Assembly: GCA_030840645.1 (NCBI GenBank)
Contig: JAVEEC010000042.1
Location: 1 to 64,000, forward strand
Direction: 5' to 3'
Length of the DNA stretch: 64,000 nt
From: Frankiaceae bacterium
GTDB lineage: Bacteria; Actinomycetota; Actinomycetes; BP-191
Below are positions 11,165 through 20,489 of this stretch, piece after piece. Position 1 is the first letter of the stretch. Every line of letters starts with the position of its first letter. The position numbers were made by a program, and so were the translations under genes. The notes under the pieces are model-generated. The model had not been told where the DNA came from. It saw only the letters and a program-made list of their open reading frames with translations, and ran no database searches.

Positions 11165-13273
11165 ATGCAGGTCTGGCCAGGACGGCCGTTCCCGCTCGGC
11201 GCGACGTTCGACGGCAGCGGTACCAACTTCGCGCTGTTCTCCGAGGTCGCCGAACGCGTCGAGCTCTGCCTGTTCGACGACGCGGGCGCCGAGACGCGGA
11301 TCGCCCTGCGCGAGATGGACGCGTTCGTCTGGCACTCCTACCTGCCGAACGTCACTCCCGGTCAGCGGTACGGCTACCGCGTCCACGGCCCGAACGACCC
11401 GGCGCGCGGCCACCGCTGCAACCCGAACAAGCTCCTGCTCGACCCGTACGCGAAGGCCGTCGACGGCGACGTCGACTGGGACGAGTCGCTGTTCCCGTAC
11501 ACGTTCGACGACCCGGACGCGGTGAACGACGCCGACTCCGCGCCGCACATGATGGCCTCGGTCGTCGTCAACCCGTTCTTCGACTGGGACAACGACCATC
11601 CGCCGCGGACGCCGTACGCCGACAGCGTCGTCTACGAGACGCACGTCCGCGGCTTCACGAAGCTGCACCCGAGCATCCCCGAAGAGCTGAGAGGGACCTA
11701 CGCCGGCCTCGCCCACCCGGCGGCGATCGGGCACCTCACCTCGCTCGGCGTCACGGCGGTCGAGCTGATGCCCGTGCACCAGTTCGTCCAGGACCACGGC
11801 CTGGTCGAGCGCGGCCTGTCGAACTACTGGGGCTACAACACGATCGGCTTCCTCGCGCCGCACCACGCGTATGCCTCGTCTGGCACGTGCGGGCAGCAGG
11901 TGCAGGAGTTCAAGACGATGGTGAAGGCGATGCACGCGGCCGGGATCGAGGTGATCCTCGACGTCGTCTACAACCACACGGCGGAGGGCAACCACCTCGG
12001 TCCGGTGCTGTCGTTCAAGGGCATCGACAACGCCGCGTACTACCGGCTGACCGACGACGACCCGCGCTACTACATGGACTACACGGGGACGGGCAACAGC
12101 CTCCGCGTCCGCCACCCGGCGGTGCTGCAGCTCATCATGGACTCGCTGCGGTACTGGGTGACCGAGATGCACGTGGACGGGTTCCGCTTCGACCTCGCGG
12201 CGACGCTCGCCCGCGAGTTCTACGACGTCGACCGGCTGTCCGCGTTCTTCGACCTGGTGCAGCAGGACCCGGTCGTCTCGCGGGTGAAGCTGATCGCCGA
12301 GCCGTGGGACGTCGGCGAGGGCGGCTACCAGGTCGGCAACTTCCCGCCGCTCTGGTCGGAGTGGAACGGCAAGTACCGCGACACCGTCCGCGACTACTGG
12401 CGCGGCGAGCCGGCGACGCTGGCGGAGTTCGCGTCACGGCTGACCGGCTCCAGCGACCTCTACCAGGACGACGGGCGGCGGCCGTCGGCGTCGGTCAACT
12501 TCGTCACGGCGCACGACGGGTTCACGCTGCACGACCTCGTGTCGTACAACGACAAGCACAACGAGGCGAACGGCGAGGGCAACAACGACGGCGAGAGCCA
12601 CAACCGCTCGTGGAACGGCGGGGTCGAGGGCGAGACCGACGACCTCGCGGTGCTGGAGCTGCGGGAACGCCAGAAGCGCAACTTCCTCACGACGCTGTTC
12701 GTCAGCCAGGGCATCCCGATGCTGCTCGGCGGCGACGAGATCGGCCGGACCCAGGGCGGCAACAACAACGGCTACGCGCAGGACAACGAGATCTCCTGGT
12801 ACGACTGGGAGGCGGCCCGCCACCACGACGTGCTGCTGCACTTCGCCCAGCGGCTCTCCCGGCTGCGGCACGAGCACCCGGTGTTCCGGCGGCGACGGTT
12901 CTTCCGCGGCCGGCCGCTGCGCGGCAGCGGGGTCGCCGACATCGGCTGGTTCACGCCGGACGGCTCGGTCATGAGCGACGAGGACTGGGACTCCGGGTTC
13001 GCGAAGGCGCTGACCGTGTTCCTCAACGGCGAGGCGATCCCCGAGCCGGACGCGCGGGGCGAGCGGATCGTCGACGACTCGTTCTTCCTGCTGTTCAACG
13101 CGCACCACGAGCCGATCGACTTCACCCTCCCCGAGGGCGGGTTCGGCGAGTCGTTCGAGGTGGTCGTGGACACCGCGGCCCCGCTGCCGGGGGTCGAGGA
13201 GCGGCGCGCGAAGCCGGGCGGCTCGCTGCCGGTCGAGGCGCGGTCCGTCGTCGTGCTGAAGCGGGCGTTCTGA
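11165..13273 (+). CDS. glgX: Glycogen debranching enzyme GlgX
   Basis: GlgX is an isoamylase-type GH13 enzyme that removes short alpha-1,6-linked side chains. The 702-residue protein starts at an ATG behind GGGAGGGG. An N-terminal CBM48-like domain ([19 protein letters not shown]) precedes the barrel motifs [25 protein letters not shown] (nucleophile Asp), [17 protein letters not shown] (Glu) and [17 protein letters not shown]. The insertion [19 protein letters not shown] is characteristic of GlgX/TreX. The stop overlaps the treY start (ATG within TGATG), matching the common TreX-TreY-TreZ gene order and implying coupled release of maltodextrins for trehalose synthesis. Confidence 0.95.
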   Translation: MQVWPGRPFPLGATFDGSGTNFALFSEVAERVELCLFDDAGAETRIALREMDAFVWHSYLPNVTPGQRYGYRVHGPNDPARGHRCNPNKLLLDPYAKAVDGDVDWDESLFPYTFDDPDAVNDADSAPHMMASVVVNPFFDWDNDHPPRTPYADSVVYETHVRGFTKLHPSIPEELRGTYAGLAHPAAIGHLTSLGVTAVELMPVHQFVQDHGLVERGLSNYWGYNTIGFLAPHHAYASSGTCGQQVQEFKTMVKAMHAAGIEVILDVVYNHTAEGNHLGPVLSFKGIDNAAYYRLTDDDPRYYMDYTGTGNSLRVRHPAVLQLIMDSLRYWVTEMHVDGFRFDLAATLAREFYDVDRLSAFFDLVQQDPVVSRVKLIAEPWDVGEGGYQVGNFPPLWSEWNGKYRDTVRDYWRGEPATLAEFASRLTGSSDLYQDDGRRPSASVNFVTAHDGFTLHDLVSYNDKHNEANGEGNNDGESHNRSWNGGVEGETDDLAVLELRERQKRNFLTTLFVSQGIPMLLGGDEIGRTQGGNNNGYAQDNEISWYDWEAARHHDVLLHFAQRLSRLRHEHPVFRRRRFFRGRPLRGSGVADIGWFTPDGSVMSDEDWDSGFAKALTVFLNGEAIPEPDARGERIVDDSFFLLFNAHHEPIDFTLPEGGFGESFEVVVDTAAPLPGVEERRAKPGGSLPVEARSVVVLKRAF

Positions 13274-15612
13274 TGCGGGTGCCCGCGAGCACGTACCGCG
13301 TGCAGGTGCACGGCGCGTTCCCGCTGCGCGCGGCGGCGCAGATCGCCCCTTACCTGCGCGCCCTCGGCGTGGGCGACATCTACACGTCGCCCCTGCTGCG
13401 GTCGACGGAGGGCAGCACGCACGGCTACGACGTCCTCGACCACGACGCGATCGACGACGAGGCGGGCGGGCTCGACGGGCTCGACACGCTGACGGAGGCG
13501 TTGCGCGCCAACGGCCTCGGCCACGTTCTCGACATCGTCCCCAACCACGTCTCCGTCGCGCCGCCCGCCGACGCGAACGCCTGGTGGTGGGACGTGCTGC
13601 GGCACGGCCGCGACAGCAGGTACGCGCGGGCGTTCGACGTCGAGTGGTCACGGCACGAGGGGCGGGTGCTGCTGCCGGTCCTCGGCGCGCCGCTGGTCGA
13701 CGTGCTGGCGGCCGGCGAGATCGTGCGGTCAGGTGACGTCCTGCGCTACCACGAGCACGTCTGGCCGATCGCGCCGGGCACGGCGGCGCGCGACGACGCG
13801 GTCGCCGACATCCTCCCGCGTCAGCACTACCTGCCCGAGCACTGGCGGCGCGCGTCGCACGACCTCAACTACCGCAGGTTCTTCGACGTGACGACACTGG
13901 CCGGGCTGCGCGTCGAGGAGCGGACGGTCTTCGACGAGTCGCATCGGCTGGTCCTGGCCCTGGTCCGCTCGGGCGTCGTGACCGGGCTGCGCGTCGACCA
14001 CCCGGACGGGCTCGCCGACCCGGCGGTGTACTTCGACCGGCTCGCCAACGGCTCGGGCAGCACGTGGACCGTCGCCGAGAAGATCCTGGAGACCGGTGAG
14101 GCGCTGCCGCCGTCGTGGCGGGTCGCGGGAACGACCGGGTACGACGCGCTGGCGGAGCTGACCGCGTTGTTCACCGACCCGTCCGGCGAGGCCGCGCTGA
14201 CCCGCCTCTACGCCGACCTGACCGGCGAGCCGACCGACTACGACGTCGTGGCCGACGCGTCGAAACGCCTGGTCCTGACGGAGATCTTCGGCTCCGAGGT
14301 GGAGTGGCTGCACCACCTCGTGCCGGAGGAGCCGCGCGACGCGATCGTCGAGTTGCTCGCCGCGATGGACGTGTACCGGACCTACGTCACCGCGGGCACG
14401 CCGCCGTCGGCGACCGACCGCGCGGCGCTGTCCCGCGCCGCGGCGCGCGCGGCCGGGCGGCGGCCCGACCTGGCCGAGGCGGTCGAGCGACTCGCGGCGC
14501 ACGTGACCGACGGCGGGCACCCGGCGTTCGCGACGCGGTTCCAGCAGGTCAGCGGTCCGGTCATGGCCAAGGGTGTCGAGGACACGGCGTTCTACCGGTT
14601 CAACCGCCTGGTCTCGCTGAACGAGGTGGGCGGGTCGCCGGCGTCGTTCGGCTCGTCGGTCGAGGCGTTCCACGAGGCGTGCGCGGCCAGGCAGCGGCGG
14701 GCGCCGTACGGCATGACGACGCTCTCCACCCACGACACGAAGCGCAGCGAGGACGTCCGCGCGCGCATCTCGCTGCTCGCCGAGGTGCCGGAGGAGTGGG
14801 CGGCGGCGGTGCGCCGATGGACCGCGATGAACGCGCGCCATCGCTGCGCCGACGGGCCCGACGCCGACATGGAGTACCTGCTGTACCAGACGTTCGTCGG
14901 CGCGTACCCGCTGCCTGTCGACCGCGCGCTGGCGTTCGCGGAGAAGGCCGCGCGCGAGGCGAAGCGGCACACGTCGTGGCTCGACCCCGACCCGGCGTAC
15001 GAGGCCGCCGTCGCGGACTGGGTCCGCGCGGTGCTGTCCGACGAGGAGTTCCTCGCCGACCTCGACGTGTTCGCGACGCCGCTCGTCGTCCACGGCTGGG
15101 TCGTGTCGCTGGCGCAGAAGCTGGTGCAGCTCACCATGCCCGGCGTGCCCGACGTGTACCAGGGCTCGGAGCTCTGGGACCTCTCGCTGGTCGACCCCGA
15201 CAACCGCCGGCCCGTCGACTACGACCTCCGCGCGGAGCTGCTGGCGTTCGTCGACTCGGCGGCCGTCGAGGACGTCGGCGACCGCGCGGCCGAGGGCGCG
15301 CCGAAGCTGCTCCTGGTGTCGCGCGCGCTGCGGCTGCGGCGGGCCAGGCCGGCCGCGTTCGCCGGGGCGTACCAGCCGCTCGGTGCCGCCGGCGCGTGGG
15401 CGGACCGGGTCGTGGCGTTCGCCCGCGGCGGCGACGTGGTGACCGTCGTGCCGCGCCTGTCCGTCCACGTCGACGACTGGAAGGACACGGCCGTCGCCGT
15501 CCCCGCCGGGTCCTGGCGGAACGTCCTCACCGGCGACACCGTCGCGGGCGGCGACCGGCTCGTCGCCGATCTCTGGGCGCGGTTCCCCGTCGCGCTGCTG
15601 GAGCGTGCGTGA
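13273..15612 (+). CDS. treY: Maltooligosyltrehalose synthase TreY
   Basis: TreY isomerises the reducing-end glucose of a maltodextrin to a trehalose unit. The protein has 779 residues starting PASTYRVQVHGAFPLRAA, the typical TreY N-terminus, with YTSPLLRSTEGSTHGYDV. Further motifs are LDIVPNHVSV, GLRVDHPDGLADP (nucleophile Asp), WTVAEKILETGE (Glu) and MTTLSTHDTKRSEDVRARI. The long insertions of TreY are present and length fits the family. The ATG overlaps the last base of the glgX stop. The downstream treZ starts inside its own stop (GTGA), so glgX-treY-treZ-malQ appears to be translated as one unit. Confidence 0.95.
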   Translation: MRVPASTYRVQVHGAFPLRAAAQIAPYLRALGVGDIYTSPLLRSTEGSTHGYDVLDHDAIDDEAGGLDGLDTLTEALRANGLGHVLDIVPNHVSVAPPADANAWWWDVLRHGRDSRYARAFDVEWSRHEGRVLLPVLGAPLVDVLAAGEIVRSGDVLRYHEHVWPIAPGTAARDDAVADILPRQHYLPEHWRRASHDLNYRRFFDVTTLAGLRVEERTVFDESHRLVLALVRSGVVTGLRVDHPDGLADPAVYFDRLANGSGSTWTVAEKILETGEALPPSWRVAGTTGYDALAELTALFTDPSGEAALTRLYADLTGEPTDYDVVADASKRLVLTEIFGSEVEWLHHLVPEEPRDAIVELLAAMDVYRTYVTAGTPPSATDRAALSRAAARAAGRRPDLAEAVERLAAHVTDGGHPAFATRFQQVSGPVMAKGVEDTAFYRFNRLVSLNEVGGSPASFGSSVEAFHEACAARQRRAPYGMTTLSTHDTKRSEDVRARISLLAEVPEEWAAAVRRWTAMNARHRCADGPDADMEYLLYQTFVGAYPLPVDRALAFAEKAAREAKRHTSWLDPDPAYEAAVADWVRAVLSDEEFLADLDVFATPLVVHGWVVSLAQKLVQLTMPGVPDVYQGSELWDLSLVDPDNRRPVDYDLRAELLAFVDSAAVEDVGDRAAEGAPKLLLVSRALRLRRARPAAFAGAYQPLGAAGAWADRVVAFARGGDVVTVVPRLSVHVDDWKDTAVAVPAGSWRNVLTGDTVAGGDRLVADLWARFPVALLERA

Positions 15613-17279
15613 CCGAGGTCTGGGCGCCGTACGCCTCGTCCGTCCTGCTCGACGCCAACGGCACGCGCACGCCGATGGTCCGGGGCGACGGCGGCTGGTG
15701 GCGCTCGGCCGAGCCGCTGCCGCCGGGCACCGACTACGGCTTCGTCCTCGACGGCTCCGACGACGTGCTCCCCGACCCGCGCTCGCCGCGCCAGCCGGAC
15801 GGCGTGCACGGCCGGTCGCGGACCGTGGACCACGCGGCCTTCGCGTGGACCGACGCCGGGTGGTCGCGCCCACCGCTCGCCGGGGCCGTGGTCTACGAGC
15901 TGCACGTGGGGACGTTCACGCCGGAGGGCACGTTCGACGCGGCGATCGCCCATCTGCCGCACCTCGCGAACCTCGGCGTCACGGCCGTCGAGCTGCTGCC
16001 GGTGAACGCGTTCCCGGGCACGCACGGCTGGGGGTACGACGGCGTCGGGCTCTGGGCACCGCACGAGCCGTACGGCGGCCCGGACGGCCTCAAGCGGCTG
16101 GTCGACGCGTGCCACGCGGCCGGGCTCGCCGTCGTCCTCGACGTCGTCTACAACCACCTGGGACCGTCGGGCAACTACCTCGGCAGGTTCGGCCCGTACT
16201 TCACCGACCGGTACCGCACGCCGTGGGGCCCGGCGGTCAACTACGACGACGAGGGCAGCCACGAGGTCCGCGAGTTCGTGGTCGGCAACGCGCGGATGTG
16301 GGTCCGCGACTACCACGTCGACGGGCTCCGGCTCGACGCCGTGCACGCGATCTTCGACCAGTCCGCGACGCACGTCCTGGAGGAGCTGACGGCCCGGGTC
16401 GACGCGTGGGTGATCGCCGAGAGCGACCTGAACGACCCGCGCGTCGTGACTCCGCGCGGCCCGCGCAACGGCCTCGGCTGCGACGCGCAGTGGAGCGACG
16501 ACTTCCACCACGCGCTGCACGCCGCGCTCACCGGCGAGCGCGACGGCTACTACGCCGACTTCGGCCCGCTCGCGCACGTCGCCAAGGCGCTGGAGGGCGC
16601 GTACGTCTACGACGGGCAGCACTCCGCGTACCGCGGCCGCCGGCACGGCCGCCCCGTCGCCGACCTGCCCGCGACGGCGTTCCTCGGCTACCTCCAGGAC
16701 CACGACCAGGTCGGCAACCGCGCCCTCGGCGAACGGTCCTCCCACCTGCTCTCGCCAGGCCTGCTGAAGGTCGGCGCGGCGCTGGTGCTGACGGCGCCGT
16801 TCGTGCCGATGCTGTTCATGGGCGAGGAGTGGGGCGCGTCGACGCCGTGGCAGTACTTCACCGACCACGACGACCCGGGCCTCGCGGACGCGGTGCGGAA
16901 GGGGCGGCGCGAGGAGTTCCGCGCGTTCGGCTGGGACCCGGACGACGTGCCCGACCCGCAGGACCCGGCGACGTTCGCGCGGTCGAGGCTGCGCTGGGAC
17001 GAGGTCACCGAGCCCGCGCACGCGGACCTGCTCGACTGGCACCGACGGCTGATCGCGCTGCGCCGAGGCGTCCCCGCCCTGACGGATGGTTGCTTAGCGC
17101 AAGCAACCTTCGACGAGGCCGCCCGGACACTCGTCGTCGAACGCGGTGACGTCGTCGTGCTGGCGAACCTGGGCGGCGAGCCGCGGACGTTCGACGCGGC
17201 CGGCGAGGTGCTGCTCGCGTCGGCGGCGTACGACGGGGGCGTGCTGCCCGGCGAGTCGGTCGCCATACTGCGCCGGTGA
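15609..17279 (+). CDS. treZ: Maltooligosyltrehalose trehalohydrolase TreZ
   Basis: TreZ releases free trehalose from maltooligosyltrehalose made by TreY. The 556-residue GH13 protein has a short N-terminal beta domain (TEVWAPYASSVLLDANG) and the barrel motifs ELHVGTFTPEGTFDAA, GWGYDGVGLWAPHEPYGGP, GLRLDAVHAIFD (nucleophile Asp), VIAESDLNDPR (Glu) and YLQDHDQVGNRA. The GTG start overlaps the treY stop. Homology does not extend into the open frame upstream. A GGTTGCTT-AGCGC-AAGCAACC hairpin lies inside the 3' coding part (17088-17108) in a locally AT-richer patch. Confidence 0.95.
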   Translation: MTEVWAPYASSVLLDANGTRTPMVRGDGGWWRSAEPLPPGTDYGFVLDGSDDVLPDPRSPRQPDGVHGRSRTVDHAAFAWTDAGWSRPPLAGAVVYELHVGTFTPEGTFDAAIAHLPHLANLGVTAVELLPVNAFPGTHGWGYDGVGLWAPHEPYGGPDGLKRLVDACHAAGLAVVLDVVYNHLGPSGNYLGRFGPYFTDRYRTPWGPAVNYDDEGSHEVREFVVGNARMWVRDYHVDGLRLDAVHAIFDQSATHVLEELTARVDAWVIAESDLNDPRVVTPRGPRNGLGCDAQWSDDFHHALHAALTGERDGYYADFGPLAHVAKALEGAYVYDGQHSAYRGRRHGRPVADLPATAFLGYLQDHDQVGNRALGERSSHLLSPGLLKVGAALVLTAPFVPMLFMGEEWGASTPWQYFTDHDDPGLADAVRKGRREEFRAFGWDPDDVPDPQDPATFARSRLRWDEVTEPAHADLLDWHRRLIALRRGVPALTDGCLAQATFDEAARTLVVERGDVVVLANLGGEPRTFDAAGEVLLASAAYDGGVLPGESVAILRR

Positions 17280-19096
17280 ACGCCGAGCTGGCCGGCCTCG
17301 CGGCGGCGTACGGCGTGGCGACGGAGTACGCCGACTGGGCCGGGCGGCCGCGCCCCGTCCCGGAGGCGACGGTCCGCGCGGTGCTCGACGCGATGGACGC
17401 GACCGGCGACGGGCCGCCGGACGAGGCGCCGTTGCGCGTGGTCAGGGTCGGGACGCCGGAGGCGAAGGGCCGGCCTGTCGGCGAGTACGAGGGCGTCCTG
17501 GTCGCGCCGCGGCGCTGCCCGGCCCCGCCCAGGACGTGGGGGTGGATGGTCCAGCTCTACGCCGCGCGGTCACGGTCGTCGTGGGGCATGGGCGACCTCG
17601 GCGACCTGGCCCGGCTGGCCCGGTGGAGCGCCGCCGACGAGGGCGCGGGGTTCCTGCTGGTCAACCCCCTGCACGCCGCCGCGCCGGGGCTGCCGCAGGA
17701 GGCGTCGCCGTACTTCCCCGCGAGCCGGCGCTTCGCCAACCCGCTCTACCTCGCGGTGGAGGAGCTGCCCGAGGTCGCGCTGCTCGCGCCCGAGGACCGC
17801 GAGACGGTGCTCCGCCTCGGCGCCGAGGCGCGCGCACTCAACGACGCGCCGCTGGTCGACCGCGACGCCGTGTACCGCCTGAAGTCGCGCGCGTTCGAGC
17901 TGCTGTTCCGGGTGCAGGGGCGGCGGGCCGCGTTCGAGGCGTACCGCGAGCGGGAGGGGCGGGGGCTTGCGGAGTTCGCGGTGTGGTCGGCGCTGGCCGA
18001 ACGCCACCCCGGGCCGTTCCAGGACTGGCCCGCCGAGGTACGGCGTCCTGACGCGCCGGGCGTCGCCGCCGCGCGAGAGGAGCTGGCGGACCGGGTCACC
18101 TACCACGCCTGGCTGCAGTGGCTCTGCGCCGAGCAGCGCGCGGAGGCGCAGCGGTGCGCTTGCGAGGCGGGGATGCCGGTCGGTCTGGTCCACGACCTCG
18201 CGGTCGGCGTGGACCCGGGGGGCGCGGACGCGTGGGCGCAGCAGGACGTCCTCGCGCGCGGGATGACCGTGGGCGCGCCGCCGGACTCGTTCAACCAGCG
18301 CGGGCAGGACTGGCGGCTGCCGCCGTGGCGGCCCGACCGGCTGCGGGCGGCGGGGTACGCGCCGTTCCGCGAGATGGTCCGCGCGGTGCTGGCCGACGCG
18401 GGTGGCATCCGGGTGGACCACGCGATGGGGCTGTTCCGGCTGTTCTGGGTGCCGGAGGGGATGAGCCCGGCCGAGGGGACGTACGTCCGCTACCCGGCCG
18501 AGGACCTGCTCGGCATCCTCGCGTACGAGTGCCTCCAGGCCGGCGCGGTCGCGATCGCGGAGGACCTCGGCACGGTCGAGCCCGGCGTGCCGGAGACGCT
18601 GCGCGCGAACGGGCTGCTCGGCTCGGCGGTGCTGTGGTTCGAGGACCGGGCGCCGGCCGGGTGGCCGGAGCAGGCGTTCGCGTCGGTGACGACGCACGAC
18701 CTGCCGACGGCGCGCGGGTTCTGGACCGACGAGACGTTGCGGGTACAGGCCGAGCTCGGGCTGCTCGGCGAGGGCCGCACGGTCGAGGAGCAGCGGGCCG
18801 AGAACGACGCCACGCGTGCCCGCGTCCGCGCGCTGCTGGCGGCGGAGGGGCTGGTGGGTCCGGACGCGACCGTCGACGACCTAGTCGTGGCGGTGCACGC
18901 GTTCGTCGCGCGGGCGCCGTCGGCGATGGCGGCCGTGGCGCTCGGCGACGCGCTCGGCGACCCGCGCCAGCCGAACCTGCCCGGCACCCGCGACGAGTAC
19001 CCGAGCTGGCGGCTGCCGCTGCCCGTCCCGCTGGACGACCTCGGCGACGACCCGCTGCTGCGCCGGGTGGTCAGCGCCGTGCGGGCCGAACGCTAG
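17276..19096 (+). CDS. malQ: 4-alpha-glucanotransferase (amylomaltase) MalQ
   Basis: MalQ disproportionates maltodextrins, passing glucan chains between acceptors and releasing glucose. The 606-residue GH77 protein has an actinobacterial-type N-terminal extension and the motifs SRSSWGMGDLGDLARLARW, SPYFPASRRFANPLYL, GIRVDHAMGLFRLFWVP (nucleophile Asp), VAIAEDLGTVEPGVPETLR (Glu) and TTHDLPTARGFW (Asp). GTG start overlaps the treZ stop. Its TAG stop lies in CTAG, which also supplies the stop codon of the convergent thioredoxin gene, so the two genes share four bases and leave no room for a terminator between them. Confidence 0.95.
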   Translation: MNAELAGLAAAYGVATEYADWAGRPRPVPEATVRAVLDAMDATGDGPPDEAPLRVVRVGTPEAKGRPVGEYEGVLVAPRRCPAPPRTWGWMVQLYAARSRSSWGMGDLGDLARLARWSAADEGAGFLLVNPLHAAAPGLPQEASPYFPASRRFANPLYLAVEELPEVALLAPEDRETVLRLGAEARALNDAPLVDRDAVYRLKSRAFELLFRVQGRRAAFEAYREREGRGLAEFAVWSALAERHPGPFQDWPAEVRRPDAPGVAAAREELADRVTYHAWLQWLCAEQRAEAQRCACEAGMPVGLVHDLAVGVDPGGADAWAQQDVLARGMTVGAPPDSFNQRGQDWRLPPWRPDRLRAAGYAPFREMVRAVLADAGGIRVDHAMGLFRLFWVPEGMSPAEGTYVRYPAEDLLGILAYECLQAGAVAIAEDLGTVEPGVPETLRANGLLGSAVLWFEDRAPAGWPEQAFASVTTHDLPTARGFWTDETLRVQAELGLLGEGRTVEEQRAENDATRARVRALLAAEGLVGPDATVDDLVVAVHAFVARAPSAMAAVALGDALGDPRQPNLPGTRDEYPSWRLPLPVPLDDLGDDPLLRRVVSAVRAER

Positions 19097-19926
19097 AACA
19101 GCGCGTTCGCCAGCTCGCGGCGGCCGTTGACGACCGCGGGGTCGTCCGAGGGCAGCGCCTCGAAGAGGCGGACGAGGTGCGCGCGGACCTTGTCGCGCTC
19201 GGCGCCCGAGGTGCGGCGGACCAGGTCGACCAGCCGGCCGAACGCCTGCCGAGCGTTGCCGCGCACGACGTCGAGGTCGGCGAGCGCGAGCGCGGCGTCG
19301 AGGTCATCCGGCGCCGCGTCGAGGCGGGCGCGCAGCGCCCCCTCGTCGGCGCCCTTCGCGCGGGTGACCAGCTCGGCGCGGGTCAGCCCCGCCTGCGCCT
19401 CCTTGTCGCCCGGCGCGTCGGCGAGCACCGCGCGGTACGCCGCCGCCGCCGCGTCCAGGTCGCCCGCCCGCTCGGCCGCCCGGGCCGCCTCGACCCGCGC
19501 GTCGGCCGGCGGGGCGCCGGGCTCCGCCGGCGCGGCCGCACCGACGCCGAGGCGTTCGAGCCACTGGCGGACCTGCGGCTCCGGCATGGCGCCGGTGAAC
19601 TCGTCCACCAGCTCGCCGTTGACGATCGCCTTGACCGCGGGGATGCCCTGGACCTGCAGCGCCTGCGCGATGCGCGGGTTGGCGTCGACGTCGACCTTGG
19701 CGAGCACCCACGAGCCGTTGCCCTCGGCGGCGAGGCGTTCGAGAACGGGCCCGAGCTGGCGGCACGGCGCGCACCACTCGGCCCACAGGTCGATGACGAC
19801 CGGGACCGTGCGGGAACGTTCGATGACGTCGTCGGCGAACGTCGCCTCGCTGACGTCGATGACGTTCGCGGCGTGGGCGGGCTGGGCGGGCGGCGCGCCG
19901 GGCGCGCCGAACGAGGTCGGCTTCAT
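19093..19926 (-). CDS. Thioredoxin-domain / tetratricopeptide co-chaperone-like protein (YbbN/CnoX type)
   Basis: Protein of 277 residues. The thioredoxin fold occupies about residues 20-135, with redox motif WAEWCAPCRQL and the cis-Pro segment QGIPAVKAIVNGEL. An Ala-rich helical C-terminal half (about 155-277) resembles the TPR tail of CnoX/YbbN, with the conserved DDLDAALALADLDVVRGNARQAF segment. Family members protect client proteins and hand them to chaperones under oxidative stress. Unlike E. coli YbbN (SxxC), both Cys are kept, so disulfide exchange is plausible. The frame is open upstream but the ATG at 19926 precedes the first conserved residues; CACAAT lies 6 bases before it. It is convergent with malQ. 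Confidence 0.88.
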   Translation of the reverse strand: MKPTSFGAPGAPPAQPAHAANVIDVSEATFADDVIERSRTVPVVIDLWAEWCAPCRQLGPVLERLAAEGNGSWVLAKVDVDANPRIAQALQVQGIPAVKAIVNGELVDEFTGAMPEPQVRQWLERLGVGAAAPAEPGAPPADARVEAARAAERAGDLDAAAAAYRAVLADAPGDKEAQAGLTRAELVTRAKGADEGALRARLDAAPDDLDAALALADLDVVRGNARQAFGRLVDLVRRTSGAERDKVRAHLVRLFEALPSDDPAVVNGRRELANALF

Positions 19927-19958
19927 GCGTTCATTGTGGCCCGGCGGGCGGGAACGGA

Positions 19959-20489
19959 TCAGCCGGGGCCCGGCGTGGCCTTGCCGAGGCACGCGACATG
20001 ACCCGAGATCGTCACCGGTCTCGTCGACTGGGTGCCCGCCTCGGGCGGCAGCGCGCTCACCTCGATGTCCGCGCCGTCGCCGTTCGGCAGCACCGTCGCG
20101 GTCGCCCTGAGGCCGTACCACGAGGCGTAGAACGACTGGTCCACGGAGATCCGCCGGACGAGGATCTGCGTGCGCCCGGCGTAGCGCCCCGGCCTCTTGT
20201 AGAACTCGACGTTCAGCGACAGGTACACCGTGACGCCGCCGACCGTGCCCATCTCGCCGCGGACGAAGAAGTCGTCCACGGCGAACGAGCACTGGAAGTC
20301 GCGCGTGGTCCGCAGCGCGATCTCGCCGGTGACGGCGACGCTGCTCCGGCCGGTCTCGGGGACCGCGACGGGGCTCGCGGGCGCGGTGGCGGCGCCGGTC
20401 GCGAGCGGGTTGAACTTCGGGGCCTTCGCGGACGGGCCGCTGCACGCGGTCACCGCGAGGAGGGCGGCGAGGGCCGCAGCCCGCCTCAC
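19959..20489 (-). CDS. Putative lipoprotein, last gene of an ABC-2 export operon
   Basis: Protein of 176 residues with a lipoprotein signal: RRAAALAALLAVTACSG, where VTAC fits the lipobox, so the mature protein should be lipidated and surface-held. A Pro/Ala-rich linker (about residues 20-45) follows. The rest is a beta-rich domain with two Cys (FQCSFAVDDFF and GHVACLG) that could form a disulfide, reminiscent of LppX/LprG-like or LolA-like fold proteins, but no family is recognised with confidence. The GTG start overlaps the permease stop (GTGA), so it is translationally coupled to the transporter and may receive or deliver its substrate. Confidence 0.78.
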   Translation of the reverse strand: MRRAAALAALLAVTACSGPSAKAPKFNPLATGAATAPASPVAVPETGRSSVAVTGEIALRTTRDFQCSFAVDDFFVRGEMGTVGGVTVYLSLNVEFYKRPGRYAGRTQILVRRISVDQSFYASWYGLRATATVLPNGDGADIEVSALPPEAGTQSTRPVTISGHVACLGKATPGPG

